Positions 26,479 through 34,523 are shown, counted from the stretch's first letter. The stretch: 64,000 nt of DNA from Mycolicibacterium hippocampi (GCF_010723735.1 NZ_BLLB01000002.1:1674001-1738000), one strand, 5' to 3'. Translations and numbers: made by a program. The notes: generated by a model from the letters alone, not told the origin.

Positions 26479-26556
26479 CGGAAACACCCTTCGACGGTGA
26501 AAAGCGCTGTGTCAGTGGCGCATTCGAAGCGTTTCGAGAAGAAGGCCGGGTCGTGC

Positions 26557-26587
26557 TAGCCTTATCTGGGATGTCTGTCTGACATCC
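26557..26587 (+). promoter_or_regulatory. Cold-shock gene promoter and 5'-terminal hairpin
   Basis: TAGCCT (26557-26562) is a plausible -10. About 6 nt later begins GGATGTC (26569-26575), which pairs perfectly with GACATCC (26581-26587) around TGTCT. If the -10 is right, the transcript would begin at or within a base or two of this 7-bp stem, a classic stabilising 5' structure. The start codon is 28 nt after the stem. Confidence 0.55.
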
Positions 26588-26614
26588 ATTCAGAATGACG
26601 GAAGTTGAAAGAGT

Positions 26615-26818
26615 ATGGCACAGGGAACTGTGAAGTGGTTCAACGGCGATAAAGGCTTCGGTTTCATCGCCCCCGATGGCGGCGCAGAAGATGTGTTCGT
26701 TCACTACTCGGAAATCGGTGGGAGCGGATACCGCTCGCTCGAGGAAAACCAGCGTGTCCAGTTCGAGGTCGAACAGGGCGCCAAGGGTCCTCAGGCGGTC
26801 GGCGTGACTGTCGTCTAG
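26615..26818 (+). CDS. cspA: Cold-shock protein
   Basis: The 67-residue single cold-shock domain has RNP1 'KGFGFI' and RNP2 'VFVHY', which bind single-stranded RNA and DNA and melt mRNA structure. Length and sequence match the major mycobacterial CspA type. It stands alone between its own 5' hairpin and a strong 3' terminator. Confidence 0.97.
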   Translation: MAQGTVKWFNGDKGFGFIAPDGGAEDVFVHYSEIGGSGYRSLEENQRVQFEVEQGAKGPQAVGVTVV

Positions 26819-26836
26819 TAGGCGGCTCAAACCCGT

Positions 26837-26881
26837 AGATGTGGGCTGGTGGGATTTTCCCGCCAGCCCACATCTCGTTTT
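26837..26881 (+). terminator. Strong intrinsic terminator after cspA
   Basis: An 18-nt arm starting AGATGTGGGCTGG (26837-26854) pairs with its complement ending CCAGCCCACATCT (26858-26875) with one G-U. TTTT follows within 3 nt. This is the best-formed intrinsic terminator in the window. Confidence 0.85.
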
Positions 26882-26894
26882 GTACCGTTGCGCG

Positions 26895-27029
26895 TCAGCG
26901 CTTCTTGTGAACCGCCGTCTCGACGATCGAAGACTTGTCGGCGGCTTTGGCGTTCTTGGCCGCGCGTTTCTCCTTGAGCGACTTTCCGGACTTCTTGGAC
27001 ATTCCCTGTCGAGGTGATTTGTCGGACAT
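26895..27029 (-). CDS. Small lysine-rich protein (44 residues)
   Basis: ATG at 27029 is preceded on the minus strand by AAGGGG at good spacing. The product is a very basic, Lys/Ser/Ala-rich helix-forming peptide containing 'MSKKSGKSLKEKRAAKN'. I recall very similar tiny proteins across Actinobacteria; none has a function that I know. The charge suggests nucleic-acid or ribosome association (inference). Confidence 0.75.
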   Translation of the reverse strand: MSDKSPRQGMSKKSGKSLKEKRAAKNAKAADKSSIVETAVHKKR

Positions 27030-27133
27030 CGTCGGCCCCTTGATCGTTGTGGGGGCCTGGACGGTCCCTATGAGTCGACCATACCTCCCGATTCCGGACG
27101 TCGGGCGGCGTCGCAGCGGCCGGATGCAGGGTG

Positions 27134-27253
27134 TAGCGTGGAAGGTGTTGGGAACCCAGCCAGTCCGGGATGCGTCAGTTGTGCTCCGCTGATCTCGCCG
27201 AGCAATCGCTCACGCCGGATACGCCGGTAGCAACCGTTACGTCGGGATCGCCC
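27134..27253 (+). promoter_or_regulatory. Conserved promoter and leader of the first GT4 gene
   Basis: TAGCGT (27134-27139) is a -10 candidate. The leader then shows a GTTGG/CCAGC hairpin (27147-27160), the block CAGTCCGG, a GTCAG/CTGAT stem (27174-27193), then GCCGGTAGCAAC and finally GTCGGGA (27241-27247) as ribosome binding site for TTG 27254. The same order of blocks, at almost the same spacing, precedes the paralogous gene at 42604. It could be a cis-regulatory RNA; no known riboswitch class was recognised. Confidence 0.6.
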
Positions 27254-28429
27254 TTGAACTCTGTGCCCACTTTTCAATCAATCCTTGCTCCTGCTGCGCG
27301 GCAGTCACTCTCCAAGACCGTCCGGTTCGGTGTGCTGAGCACCTACCCGCCGACGCCGTGCGGCTTGGCGAGGTTCAGTGCGGGACTGTCCAGCGCGCTG
27401 AGTGGGCATGGATCCGAGGTCGGCGTGGTGCGGGTGGCCGACGACTCGGCGCCCACGGGCAGCCAGGTCGTCGCCGAACTGGTCAACGGCTCCGCGCGGT
27501 CGGTGGCGGAATGTGCCGAAGCGCTCAATCTCAGAGACGTCGCGGTGATCCAGCACGACTACGACATCTACGGCGGTACCGACGGCGTGGAGGTACTCGA
27601 CATCCTCGAGCAGCTACGGGTCCCGTCGATTGTCGTCGCCCACACCGTCCTCAAAAACCCGACGTCACATCAGCGGCAGGTGTTCGACACGATCGCGGCC
27701 AAGGCCGATCGTGTGGTGGTGATGTCCGACGCCGCGTGCCAGCGGTTGACCGGGACCTATGCGGTGGATCGCCACAAGGTGGTCACGATCCCGCACGGGG
27801 CGAGCCTTCCCACGGCGCCGCGCGTCAAGCGCGCGAGCAGACCCACGATCTTGACGTGGGGCCTACTGCGTCCGGGCAAGGGCATCGAGCGGGTCATCGA
27901 CGCGATGGCCTCGCTGCAGGACGTCCCGGGCCGACCGCGCTACGTGGTGGCAGGCCGGACGCACCCGAAGGTGCTTGCCGCCGAAGGCGAGGCCTACCGC
28001 GACTCCCTCATCGAACGGGCGCGCCTCGCCGGTGTCGCGGATTCGGTGACGTTCGACGCCCAGTACTACGGCGCCGCCATGCTGGCCGCGCTGATCCAGT
28101 CATCCTCGGTGATCGTGGTGCCCTACGACGACGCCGATCAGGTCACCTCCGGTGTCCTCGTCGACGCCATCACCAGTGGCCGGCCGGTGGTGGCCACCGC
28201 ATTTCCCCACGCGATCGAACTGCTCTGTGGCGGTGCGGGTCTGGTTGTCAGCCAGGATGACCCGGACGCGATGCGCACCGCGCTACGCCAGGTCCTGACG
28301 CAGCCGCGACTGGCCGGATCGATGGCCGCCGAAGCTCGGCAGCTGGCACCGGACATGGAGTGGTCGGTGGTGGCCGACGCCTACATCCGGCTGGCTCAGC
28401 GGGTCCTCGCCGAACACAGATCCCGTTGA
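27254..28429 (+). CDS. GT4-family glycosyltransferase
   Basis: The 391-residue GT-B enzyme has an N-terminal acceptor domain ('GVLSTYPPTPCGLARFSAGL') and a C-terminal nucleotide-sugar domain with 'ILTWGLLRPGKGIERVIDAM', 'VAGRTHPKVLA' and a GT4-type 'FPHAIELLCGGAGLVV' Glu motif. TTG 27254 is preferred because GTCGGGA precedes it and the paralogue at 42604 starts at the equivalent TTG-Asn codons; an ATG at 27170 would place the conserved leader inside the coding region. It is followed 28 nt later by a GH130 enzyme, so it probably builds or modifies a mannose- or glucose-containing glycan. Confidence 0.9.
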   Translation: MNSVPTFQSILAPAARQSLSKTVRFGVLSTYPPTPCGLARFSAGLSSALSGHGSEVGVVRVADDSAPTGSQVVAELVNGSARSVAECAEALNLRDVAVIQHDYDIYGGTDGVEVLDILEQLRVPSIVVAHTVLKNPTSHQRQVFDTIAAKADRVVVMSDAACQRLTGTYAVDRHKVVTIPHGASLPTAPRVKRASRPTILTWGLLRPGKGIERVIDAMASLQDVPGRPRYVVAGRTHPKVLAAEGEAYRDSLIERARLAGVADSVTFDAQYYGAAMLAALIQSSSVIVVPYDDADQVTSGVLVDAITSGRPVVATAFPHAIELLCGGAGLVVSQDDPDAMRTALRQVLTQPRLAGSMAAEARQLAPDMEWSVVADAYIRLAQRVLAEHRSR

Positions 28430-28457
28430 AGGGCACGCTGCCTTCGACTGTGCAGCA

Positions 28458-29936
28458 ATGACTTCGGTGCTCGCCGAGCTCGTCACCCGGATCCCGCAGC
28501 GACTGTCGGCCGACCCGTCGAGGGTCCTCGCGCAGCTCTTCGTTCCGGGTCAGCAGGATTACGAGCTCGCCGACTCCCGCGCCGGCGCCGTGCTCAGGCG
28601 GATCCTGGCTCTCAGCGAGGAAGACGTGCGTGCATCGCTGGGCGATGTCGTCGCGCGCTTCGGCAAGCGGCACCGTGACCTGACGGGGACCTTCCGGCGG
28701 CACGCCCGCGAACTGGCCGACCGGCTGGACGCCGGCGCCGCCCTGTCCGAAGACCGAATGTTGTTGCTGGGGGCGACGTTCACCAGCGAGTACGCCATCG
28801 AGGGTGCGGCGCTGTGCAACCCGAGCCTGGTCGCCCATCCGGATCAGTCGGGAACCGAGCCGGGCAGCCTGCGCTTCGTGATGAGCGTGCGCGGCATCGG
28901 GGAGGGCCACCGGTCCTCCATCGAGTTCCGCACCGGTGTCGTCGACGCTTCCGGCGGGGTGACGATCGACACGCCGGTGCCGTACGCCACCGTCGGCTCG
29001 GTGCGGTCGACGCTGCTCGATGGGGCCGTGTTCCGCAGCGAACTGGTGCGGCTCCGGGTCGGAGGGGAGGCCGCCGACTACGTGCTCGACGCGCTCGGCG
29101 ACCGCTTCACAAGAGCTGACCTCGACGAGCAACTCGACAAGCTACAGGGCCATCTGAAAACGCGGGGCCATGCGTTGCAGACGATCTCGCAGATCCGGGC
29201 GGTCGCCGAACGCACCTACGCCGTCGAGTTCGGTCCTGACATCCCGCTGTCCGAGCGGGTGCTGTCGCCGGCAATGGCGGCCGAGGCGGCCGGCATGGAG
29301 GACGCCCGCTTCGTGCGCTTCACCCACGACGACGGGTCGGTGACGTTTTATGCCACCTACACCGCTTACAGCGGGTCGGAGATCGCCCAGCAGCTCCTCG
29401 AAACCGAGGACTTCCGGTGCTTCACGTCGACGCCGCTGGTCGGCCGTGCCGCCGCCAACAAGGGCCTGGCGCTGTTCCCGCGGTTGATCGGTGGCAGGTT
29501 CGCCGCGGTGTCCAGAAGCGACCGCGAGTCGAATTCGATTGCCTTCACCGACAATCCGTTCCAGTGGACCGACTCGGTTCCCTGCCAGCGCCCGACCGAG
29601 GCTTGGGAGGCACTGCAGCTCGGCAACTGCGGCCCACCGATCGAAACCGAGGCCGGCTGGCTGGTGCTCACCCACGGCGTCGGCCCGATGCGGACGTACC
29701 GCATCGGGGCGATCCTGCTCGACCTGGACGATCCGACGCGGCTCGTGGGCCGGCTGCGGGAGCCACTGCTGAGCCCCGCGGCCGACGAGCAGGACGGCTA
29801 CGTGCCCAACGTGGTCTACTCGTGCGGAGCGCTGGTGCACGCCGGGACCCTGGTCCTGCCGTACGGCATCAACGACGCGGCCATCGGTATCGCGACGGTG
29901 CCGATGACCGAACTGCTCGCCGCACTGACCGAATGA
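28458..29936 (+). CDS. GH130-family glycoside phosphorylase/hydrolase-like protein
   Basis: The 492-residue protein has a C-terminal five-bladed propeller typical of GH130. Recognisable blocks are 'GMEDARFVRFTHDDGS', 'YATYTAY', 'NKGLALFPRLIGGRFAAVSR' and 'GWLVLTHGVGPMRTYRIGAILLDLDDP'. Many GH130 enzymes phosphorolyse beta-mannosides. An N-terminal ~150-residue helical extension is characteristic of the long subgroup. It lies between the GT4 gene and a transglutaminase-like gene that starts inside its stop (ATGA). Substrate is unknown. Confidence 0.85.
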   Translation: MTSVLAELVTRIPQRLSADPSRVLAQLFVPGQQDYELADSRAGAVLRRILALSEEDVRASLGDVVARFGKRHRDLTGTFRRHARELADRLDAGAALSEDRMLLLGATFTSEYAIEGAALCNPSLVAHPDQSGTEPGSLRFVMSVRGIGEGHRSSIEFRTGVVDASGGVTIDTPVPYATVGSVRSTLLDGAVFRSELVRLRVGGEAADYVLDALGDRFTRADLDEQLDKLQGHLKTRGHALQTISQIRAVAERTYAVEFGPDIPLSERVLSPAMAAEAAGMEDARFVRFTHDDGSVTFYATYTAYSGSEIAQQLLETEDFRCFTSTPLVGRAAANKGLALFPRLIGGRFAAVSRSDRESNSIAFTDNPFQWTDSVPCQRPTEAWEALQLGNCGPPIETEAGWLVLTHGVGPMRTYRIGAILLDLDDPTRLVGRLREPLLSPAADEQDGYVPNVVYSCGALVHAGTLVLPYGINDAAIGIATVPMTELLAALTE

Positions 29937-30757
29937 ACGAAGGGGTGACCGTGAAGCGACGGGTGGGGGCAGAGCTCGAGGTCGGTATCACCGCGGCGAC
30001 GACGCTGGAGTTCCAGATCGCCGTCGCGCCGCACCCCAACACCGAGGTGTGGGAGTCGCTGTCGTTTGTTCTGGACGGACGACCGTTGCAGGCCCGAGAG
30101 ATCAGCGGCACCCACGGCAACCGGATCCACAAACTCAGCGACGTCCCGCCCGGGCGGCTCTCGGTCGGCTACTCGGCGACCGTCATCGGTCACACCGACC
30201 CGGCCCCGGTCACCGAGTACGACCTGTCGATGTATCTGCGACCCAGCCGCTATGCCGAGGCCGACAAGTTCTACGGTTTCGCCGCAACCGAATTCGGCAG
30301 CTACATCGATTCGGCGAACCTGCTCGCGAACGTGTCCTCCTGGGTCGGCGAACGGCTGAACTACGTCCCGGGGTCCAGTGACCCCATCGACGGGGCGGTG
30401 GACACGATGCTGTCCGGCGCCGGGGTGTGCCGGGACTTCGTGCATCTGGTGGTGGCGCTGTTGCGCGCGGTCAACGTGCCCGCCCGCGCTGTCTCGGTGT
30501 ATGCGCCGGGGCTGTACCCGATGGACTTCCACGCCGTCGCCGAGGCGTTCGTCGACGGGCAGTGGCGGGTGGTCGACGGGACCCTGCTGGCGCCCCGGCA
30601 GTCCCTGGTGCGCATCGCCACCGGCCGCGACGCCGCCGACATCGCCTTCCTGACCAACCACGACGGGGCGATCACCCTGGACTCGCTCGTGGTGAGCGCC
30701 GTCGTCGACGGCGATCTTCCCAGGGACTCGATGGATCAGCTGGTGTCGATCACCTGA
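29933..30757 (+). CDS. Transglutaminase-like cysteine protease family protein
   Basis: The transglutaminase-core triad is visible: Cys in 'GAGVCRDFVHL', His in 'MDFHAVAEAFV' and Asp in 'RVVDGTLLAP'. The N-terminal half is a beta-rich domain ('LEFQIAVAPHPNTEV'), as in bacterial proteins of the TgpA/YebA-neighbour type. The start is ATG 29933 by overlap with the previous stop; GTG 29951, with AAGGGG 6 nt upstream, is a good alternative. The last 8 nt overlap the convergent gene. Activity (amide hydrolysis or cross-linking) and link to the glycan genes are inferred only from the operon. Confidence 0.85.
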   Translation: MNEGVTVKRRVGAELEVGITAATTLEFQIAVAPHPNTEVWESLSFVLDGRPLQAREISGTHGNRIHKLSDVPPGRLSVGYSATVIGHTDPAPVTEYDLSMYLRPSRYAEADKFYGFAATEFGSYIDSANLLANVSSWVGERLNYVPGSSDPIDGAVDTMLSGAGVCRDFVHLVVALLRAVNVPARAVSVYAPGLYPMDFHAVAEAFVDGQWRVVDGTLLAPRQSLVRIATGRDAADIAFLTNHDGAITLDSLVVSAVVDGDLPRDSMDQLVSIT

Positions 30758-31925
30758 GCCGGTGCGGGTAGGTCTCGTCGCGGTGCTGGAACGACAGGAT
30801 GGCGGGGTTGAGCACCACACCGTCGCGGATCTCGATGGCCCGCGCCAGCGTCGGGGTCTGCTCCCAGGTCGCGGGTCCGGCCAGCAGCGTTTCCAGGTGC
30901 GGCAGCAGCGCCTCGCTGATCTCCCAGGTCGCCGAGTTATACAGGTACGACGGGCTGTGGTCGACGGCGTAGTACTGCACGCCGTTGGCCATCTCGATGA
31001 CCGGATCGGTGAACGAGGTCGGGCGGGCCCAGTCGAACCCCATGCCGAGGTCGCAGGACACGTCGATCACCAGGCTGCCGGCACTGAACGATGCCAGCTC
31101 CGCCTCGGTGACGAAGACCAGCGGGGATTCGGGGTCCTGGAGGACGCAGTTGACGACGATGTCGAACTCGGCCAGGAAGTCCGCGACCGGCATCCGCCCG
31201 TCCGGGGTGTCCGCCCAGATCCGGTCGGGGTGGTCTGGGTTGGGGGTGTCTGCGGCGCGTCCCATCTGCACCATCTGGGTGGAGTGGATCGGTGACGCGA
31301 CGGCAGCGACGTCGCGGTTGGTCAGCACGTGCACCTCGTCGACACCGTGGGCGTTGAGGCCGGTGACGGCGCCGCGGGCGGTCGCGCCGAACCCGATGAC
31401 CGCAGCACGCAACCGGCGGCCGTAGCTGCCGGTGATCCCGGCCAGCGCCATGGCGTGCAGCACCGAGCAGTAGCCGGCCAGTTCGTTGTTCTTGTGAAAG
31501 ACGTGCAGGCCGAACCCGCCGTCCGACTGCCAGTGGTTCATCGCCTCGAACGCGATCAGCGTCAACTGCCGGTCGATCGCGACCTGGGTCAGCGCGGGAT
31601 CCTGCACGCAGTGTGGCCAGCCCCAGATGGTCTGGCCCACTCGCATTTCAGCGAGGTCCTCGGCCTGGATCTTCGGCAACAGGACGACGTCGCAGTCGGC
31701 GATGAGCTGCTCACGGGTGTGGATGCCGGCGACCAGGCCGGCCAGGTCGTCGTCGGTGGCGCCGAACTGTGCGCCGTACCCGTGCTCGAGGAAGATCTGC
31801 TGCTGGATGCCGGGTTCGATCCTGCTGAGATGCGCCGGATGGATAGCCAGTCTACGTTCATTGGGCTTGCGGGAGTGCGCCAGCACACCCAGTGAAAGCC
31901 GTTGTGGTTCAGCGCTTCGTGTCAT
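30750..31925 (-). CDS. Alanine dehydrogenase / N5-(carboxyethyl)ornithine synthase-like protein
   Basis: This 391-residue member of the AlaDH/transhydrogenase superfamily has N-terminal 'RKPNERRLAIHPAHLSRI' and 'EHGYGAQFGATDDDLA', and a central Rossmann motif 'AAVIGFGATARGAVTGL'. The C-terminal 'VIDVSCDLGMGFDWARPTSF' matches the carboxyethylornithine-synthase branch better than true alanine dehydrogenase. Such enzymes reductively join an amino acid with a 2-oxo acid using NAD(P)H. The substrate is not readable. The start is ATG 31925, divergent from the desaturase gene. Confidence 0.8.
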   Translation of the reverse strand: MTRSAEPQRLSLGVLAHSRKPNERRLAIHPAHLSRIEPGIQQQIFLEHGYGAQFGATDDDLAGLVAGIHTREQLIADCDVVLLPKIQAEDLAEMRVGQTIWGWPHCVQDPALTQVAIDRQLTLIAFEAMNHWQSDGGFGLHVFHKNNELAGYCSVLHAMALAGITGSYGRRLRAAVIGFGATARGAVTGLNAHGVDEVHVLTNRDVAAVASPIHSTQMVQMGRAADTPNPDHPDRIWADTPDGRMPVADFLAEFDIVVNCVLQDPESPLVFVTEAELASFSAGSLVIDVSCDLGMGFDWARPTSFTDPVIEMANGVQYYAVDHSPSYLYNSATWEISEALLPHLETLLAGPATWEQTPTLARAIEIRDGVVLNPAILSFQHRDETYPHRLR

Positions 31926-31961
31926 GACGCCGACCCCCTCGACTTGGGCCCCGGTTGGTCC

Positions 31962-32009
31962 CGACCTCATGACCTTACAGGTCGCGTTGACGCATGCAGT
32001 CGACCTCAT
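31962..32009. promoter_or_regulatory. Repeated CGACCTCAT motif in a divergent promoter region
   Basis: CGACCTCAT occurs at 31962-31970 and again at 32001-32009. The first copy is also half of an inverted repeat CGACCT...AGGTCG (31962-31984). Location between the dehydrogenase and desaturase genes suggests a binding site for a dimeric regulator; no regulator gene is adjacent. Confidence 0.4.
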
Positions 32010-32131
32010 TAACCTGGAAGCAACGCCGACGAGCTGCCGTCGTCAACCGATATGGCTGGTGGTCCGCACTCCCTGGGTTCCACCACGAGCCCGCACCCTT
32101 TATCGCCCGGACGGACCGACAGGACACTGCA

Positions 32132-33331
32132 TTGGCCATCGCCGACATCGCTGCGTACTCGCATCTGACCGAGGCGGAGATCGAAGCCTTCGCCAACGAT
32201 CTGGATGCCCTGCGCTGTGAGATCGAGGAGTCACGCGGCGCCGCGGATGCCGCCTACATCCGGCGCACCATCAAGTTCCAGCGCACCCTCGACGTCGCCG
32301 CGCGCCTGCTGATCGGTTGCACCCGGTCCCGCACCGGTTGGGCCGTGGGAACCGCGGCGCTGGCCTACGCCAAGTCCATCGAGAACATGGAGATCGGCCA
32401 CAACGTCGGCCACGGTCAATGGGACTGGATGAACGATCCGGAGATCCACTCGACCACCTGGGAATGGGACATGGTCGGGGTGTCGTCGCAGTGGCGATAC
32501 TCGCACAACTACCGCCACCACGTGTTCAGCAACATCGTCGGCGTGGACGACGACCTGGGTTTCGGTGTCATCCGGATGACCCGGGACCAACCGTGGAAAA
32601 CCGAACACCTGTTTCAGCCGCTGCGTAACCTGTTGCTGGCCAGTATCTTCGAGTGGGGAATCGGCCTGCACGGCATTCACTCCGAGCGTGACCGTCTGCT
32701 GCCGGACCGCGAAAAGGTCGTCCAGGCAAGAAAGTCCTTCGCCGGCAAGATCGCCCGGCAGTCGGTCAAGGACTACGTGTTGTTCCCGGCGCTGAGCCGG
32801 TCGCGCTGGCGCCGCACCCTGGCAGCCAATGCGGCGGCGAACCTGCTGCGCAACTTCTGGGCATACGCGGTGATCTTCTGCGGGCACTTCCCCGACGGTG
32901 CCGAGAAGTTCACCGCCGACGTGCTCGACAACGAGACCCGCGGCGAGTGGTACCTGCGTCAGATGCTCGGTGCCGCCAACTTCAATGCCGGCCCGCTGCT
33001 GGCGTTCTCCAGCGGCAACCTGTGCTACCAGATCGAACACCACCTGTTCCCCGACCTGCCGAGCAACCGGCTGGCACAGATCGCGGTGCGGGTCCGCGAG
33101 CTGTGCGACAAGTACGATCTGCCTTACACCAGCAGTTCGCTTGTGCACCAGTACTTTCTGGTGCTGCGCACGATCCACAAGCTGGCCCTTCCCGACCGGT
33201 TCCTGGTCGCCACCAGTGACGACGCGCCCGAAACCGCTTCCGAACGCAAGTTTGCGGGCAGTGCCCGTGGCGGTTCGGCGGGGGGTCTCCGAACGGCATT
33301 GCGTGAGCGGTCACGCAAACGCCGGTGCTGA
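32132..33331 (+). CDS. DesA3-like membrane fatty-acid desaturase (copy 1)
   Basis: The 399-residue di-iron desaturase has the three His boxes HNVGH (about 90-94), HNYRHH (about 125-130) and QIEHH near the C-terminus. It resembles Mycobacterium DesA3, the stearoyl-CoA delta-9 desaturase. The TTG at 32132 is chosen because it aligns with the DesA3 start (LAIADI against MAITDV) and AGGA lies about 8 nt upstream; the open region before it is unlike the family. A perfect TTGCGTGA/TCACGCAA hairpin (33299-33318) lies within the last codons. The window encodes a second copy at 45367. Confidence 0.9.
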   Translation: MAIADIAAYSHLTEAEIEAFANDLDALRCEIEESRGAADAAYIRRTIKFQRTLDVAARLLIGCTRSRTGWAVGTAALAYAKSIENMEIGHNVGHGQWDWMNDPEIHSTTWEWDMVGVSSQWRYSHNYRHHVFSNIVGVDDDLGFGVIRMTRDQPWKTEHLFQPLRNLLLASIFEWGIGLHGIHSERDRLLPDREKVVQARKSFAGKIARQSVKDYVLFPALSRSRWRRTLAANAAANLLRNFWAYAVIFCGHFPDGAEKFTADVLDNETRGEWYLRQMLGAANFNAGPLLAFSSGNLCYQIEHHLFPDLPSNRLAQIAVRVRELCDKYDLPYTSSSLVHQYFLVLRTIHKLALPDRFLVATSDDAPETASERKFAGSARGGSAGGLRTALRERSRKRRC

Positions 33332-33353
33332 CACCGATTGTCTGGCGAGGGCG

Positions 33354-33367
33354 TACCGTTAACGGTA
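33354..33367. promoter_or_regulatory. Perfect 14-bp palindrome upstream of the DUF6307 gene
   Basis: TACCGTTAACGGTA is perfectly self-complementary. It lies 51 nt before the start of the DUF6307 gene and 22 nt after the desaturase stop, a suitable place for an operator. No cognate regulator can be named. Confidence 0.45.
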
Positions 33368-33418
33368 TCGGGCAGCTCGGTTCCGAGCGAACATGCCCGA
33401 CTAAGAAGGAATTTCACC

Positions 33419-33577
33419 ATGGCTGCACCAACTCAGATCCGATCCCCTTATGACCGGCGGGTCGAACTCGTCAAGGACACCATCAAGGATCACTCCAAGC
33501 TCGGAGACAAGGCCGCGGGCGAACTCGCCGTGCACGTGCTGCACACGCTGAACACGATTCCCGAGACGGTGCGCTGA
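33419..33577 (+). CDS. DUF6307 family small protein
   Basis: This 52-residue protein starts at ATG 33419 with AAGGA at ideal distance. The 'SPYDRRVELVKDTIKDHSKL' opening and 'LAVHVLHTLNTIPETVR' ending match my memory of the mycobacterial DUF6307 family. It is predicted to be a small helical cytoplasmic protein. Function is unknown. The next gene starts 7 nt later, so the two probably form an operon. Confidence 0.8.
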   Translation: MAAPTQIRSPYDRRVELVKDTIKDHSKLGDKAAGELAVHVLHTLNTIPETVR

Positions 33578-33584
33578 GTCGCGC

Positions 33585-33782
33585 ATGACGGTCACCGTGA
33601 CGCTCCCCGACGGCCGCACCGATCAGTACATGCGGTTCGGTGACAGCTTCGTCAAACACCATGACGGCAGCCTTGACGTGGTGCGTGGCGGTGCCCGGCA
33701 GCCGTTCAGCTACGCCATGGGTGAGTGGACGCACGTCGAAGGCGATGAGAAGAGATGGAAGAAGCATGGGTTCTGGGGCTGA
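33585..33782 (+). CDS. Small conserved-looking hypothetical protein
   Basis: The 65-residue protein begins 'MTVTVTLPDGRTDQYMRFGD' and reads as a small beta-sheet domain with a basic, aromatic C-terminus ('EKRWKKHGFWG'). It starts 7 nt after the DUF6307 gene. No named family was recognised; clean codon usage and operon position support that it is real. Confidence 0.7.
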   Translation: MTVTVTLPDGRTDQYMRFGDSFVKHHDGSLDVVRGGARQPFSYAMGEWTHVEGDEKRWKKHGFWG

Positions 33783-33809
33783 CGGGCGCGCGGGCGGGAA
33801 CCGGATCGG

Positions 33810-34523
33810 TTGAAAGTGGCGATCCGTGAACAACTTCTGGCTGCAGTCGACGGCCGGTGCGGCACAGACGCCGCCGACCGGCTCTGTGAGGCGTGTGTGC
33901 TGCTGCTCGACATCGACGCGGCGGCGATCTCACTGGTGTTCGACGGCGCCAACACCGGAACGCTGGGCTCCAGCAGCCAACATGCCAGGGAGTACGACGA
34001 ACTGCAGTTCACCCTCGGCGAGGGGCCGTGCCTGGAGTCGATCTCCCGGCGGGCGCCGGTGCTGGTCACCGACCTCGCCGACCCGCGCGACAAGCGCTGG
34101 CCCATCTACGGCCCCGCGATGCTCGATCTCAAGATCCACGGCGTGTACGCCATGCCGGTGGTGGTCGCCGGTGAGTACGTCGGCGCTTTGGACTTCTTCC
34201 GGGTGTTGCCGGGCAAACTCGCCGGCGGTGAGCTCACCGGGGCGATCGTCGCCGCGGAGCTGGCCGGGATCCCGCTTCTCGATCTGCTGGACTCCGACAT
34301 GAAGGCTGCTGCGAGCGACCCGGGCAGCAACGCGTGGACCGAGCTGAACACGCTGTCACGGGCGGAGGTCAGCCAGGCCACCGGCATGCTGGTGGCACAG
34401 TTGCACATCGAGCCCGCCGAGGCGCTGCTGCGGCTGCGGGCCCACGCCTATGCGACCGGCCGCGCCGCCACCGAGGTGGCCCGCGACATTCTCGAGCGCC
34501 GACTCAGGCTGGAGTCCGACTGA
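33810..34523 (+). CDS. GAF-ANTAR protein 1
   Basis: This 237-residue protein has an N-terminal GAF sensor domain ('FTLGEGPCLESISRRAPVLVTDL', 'YGPAMLDLKIHGVYAMPV') and a C-terminal ANTAR RNA-binding domain ('SQATGMLVAQLHIEPAEALLRLRAHAYATGR'). ANTAR proteins act as antiterminators that bind paired hexaloop stem-loops in leader RNAs. The start is TTG 33810; GTG 33816 is possible. It is followed 34 nt later by a second GAF-ANTAR gene. Confidence 0.88.
   Translation: MKVAIREQLLAAVDGRCGTDAADRLCEACVLLLDIDAAAISLVFDGANTGTLGSSSQHAREYDELQFTLGEGPCLESISRRAPVLVTDLADPRDKRWPIYGPAMLDLKIHGVYAMPVVVAGEYVGALDFFRVLPGKLAGGELTGAIVAAELAGIPLLDLLDSDMKAAASDPGSNAWTELNTLSRAEVSQATGMLVAQLHIEPAEALLRLRAHAYATGRAATEVARDILERRLRLESD

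Noticed and set aside
27170..27253. Longer GT4 protein starting at ATG 27170
   Set aside because: The paralogue at 42604 has an in-frame stop in the equivalent region, and both genes share TTG-Asn with GTCGGGA upstream. Kept as an alternative explanation for the conserved leader.
27134..27253. Known riboswitch class (SAM-IV, c-di-AMP, cobalamin, M-box)
   Set aside because: The GCCGG and GCAAC blocks recall SAM-type riboswitches, but the order and remaining conserved elements do not fit any class I know, so only an unnamed leader is reported.
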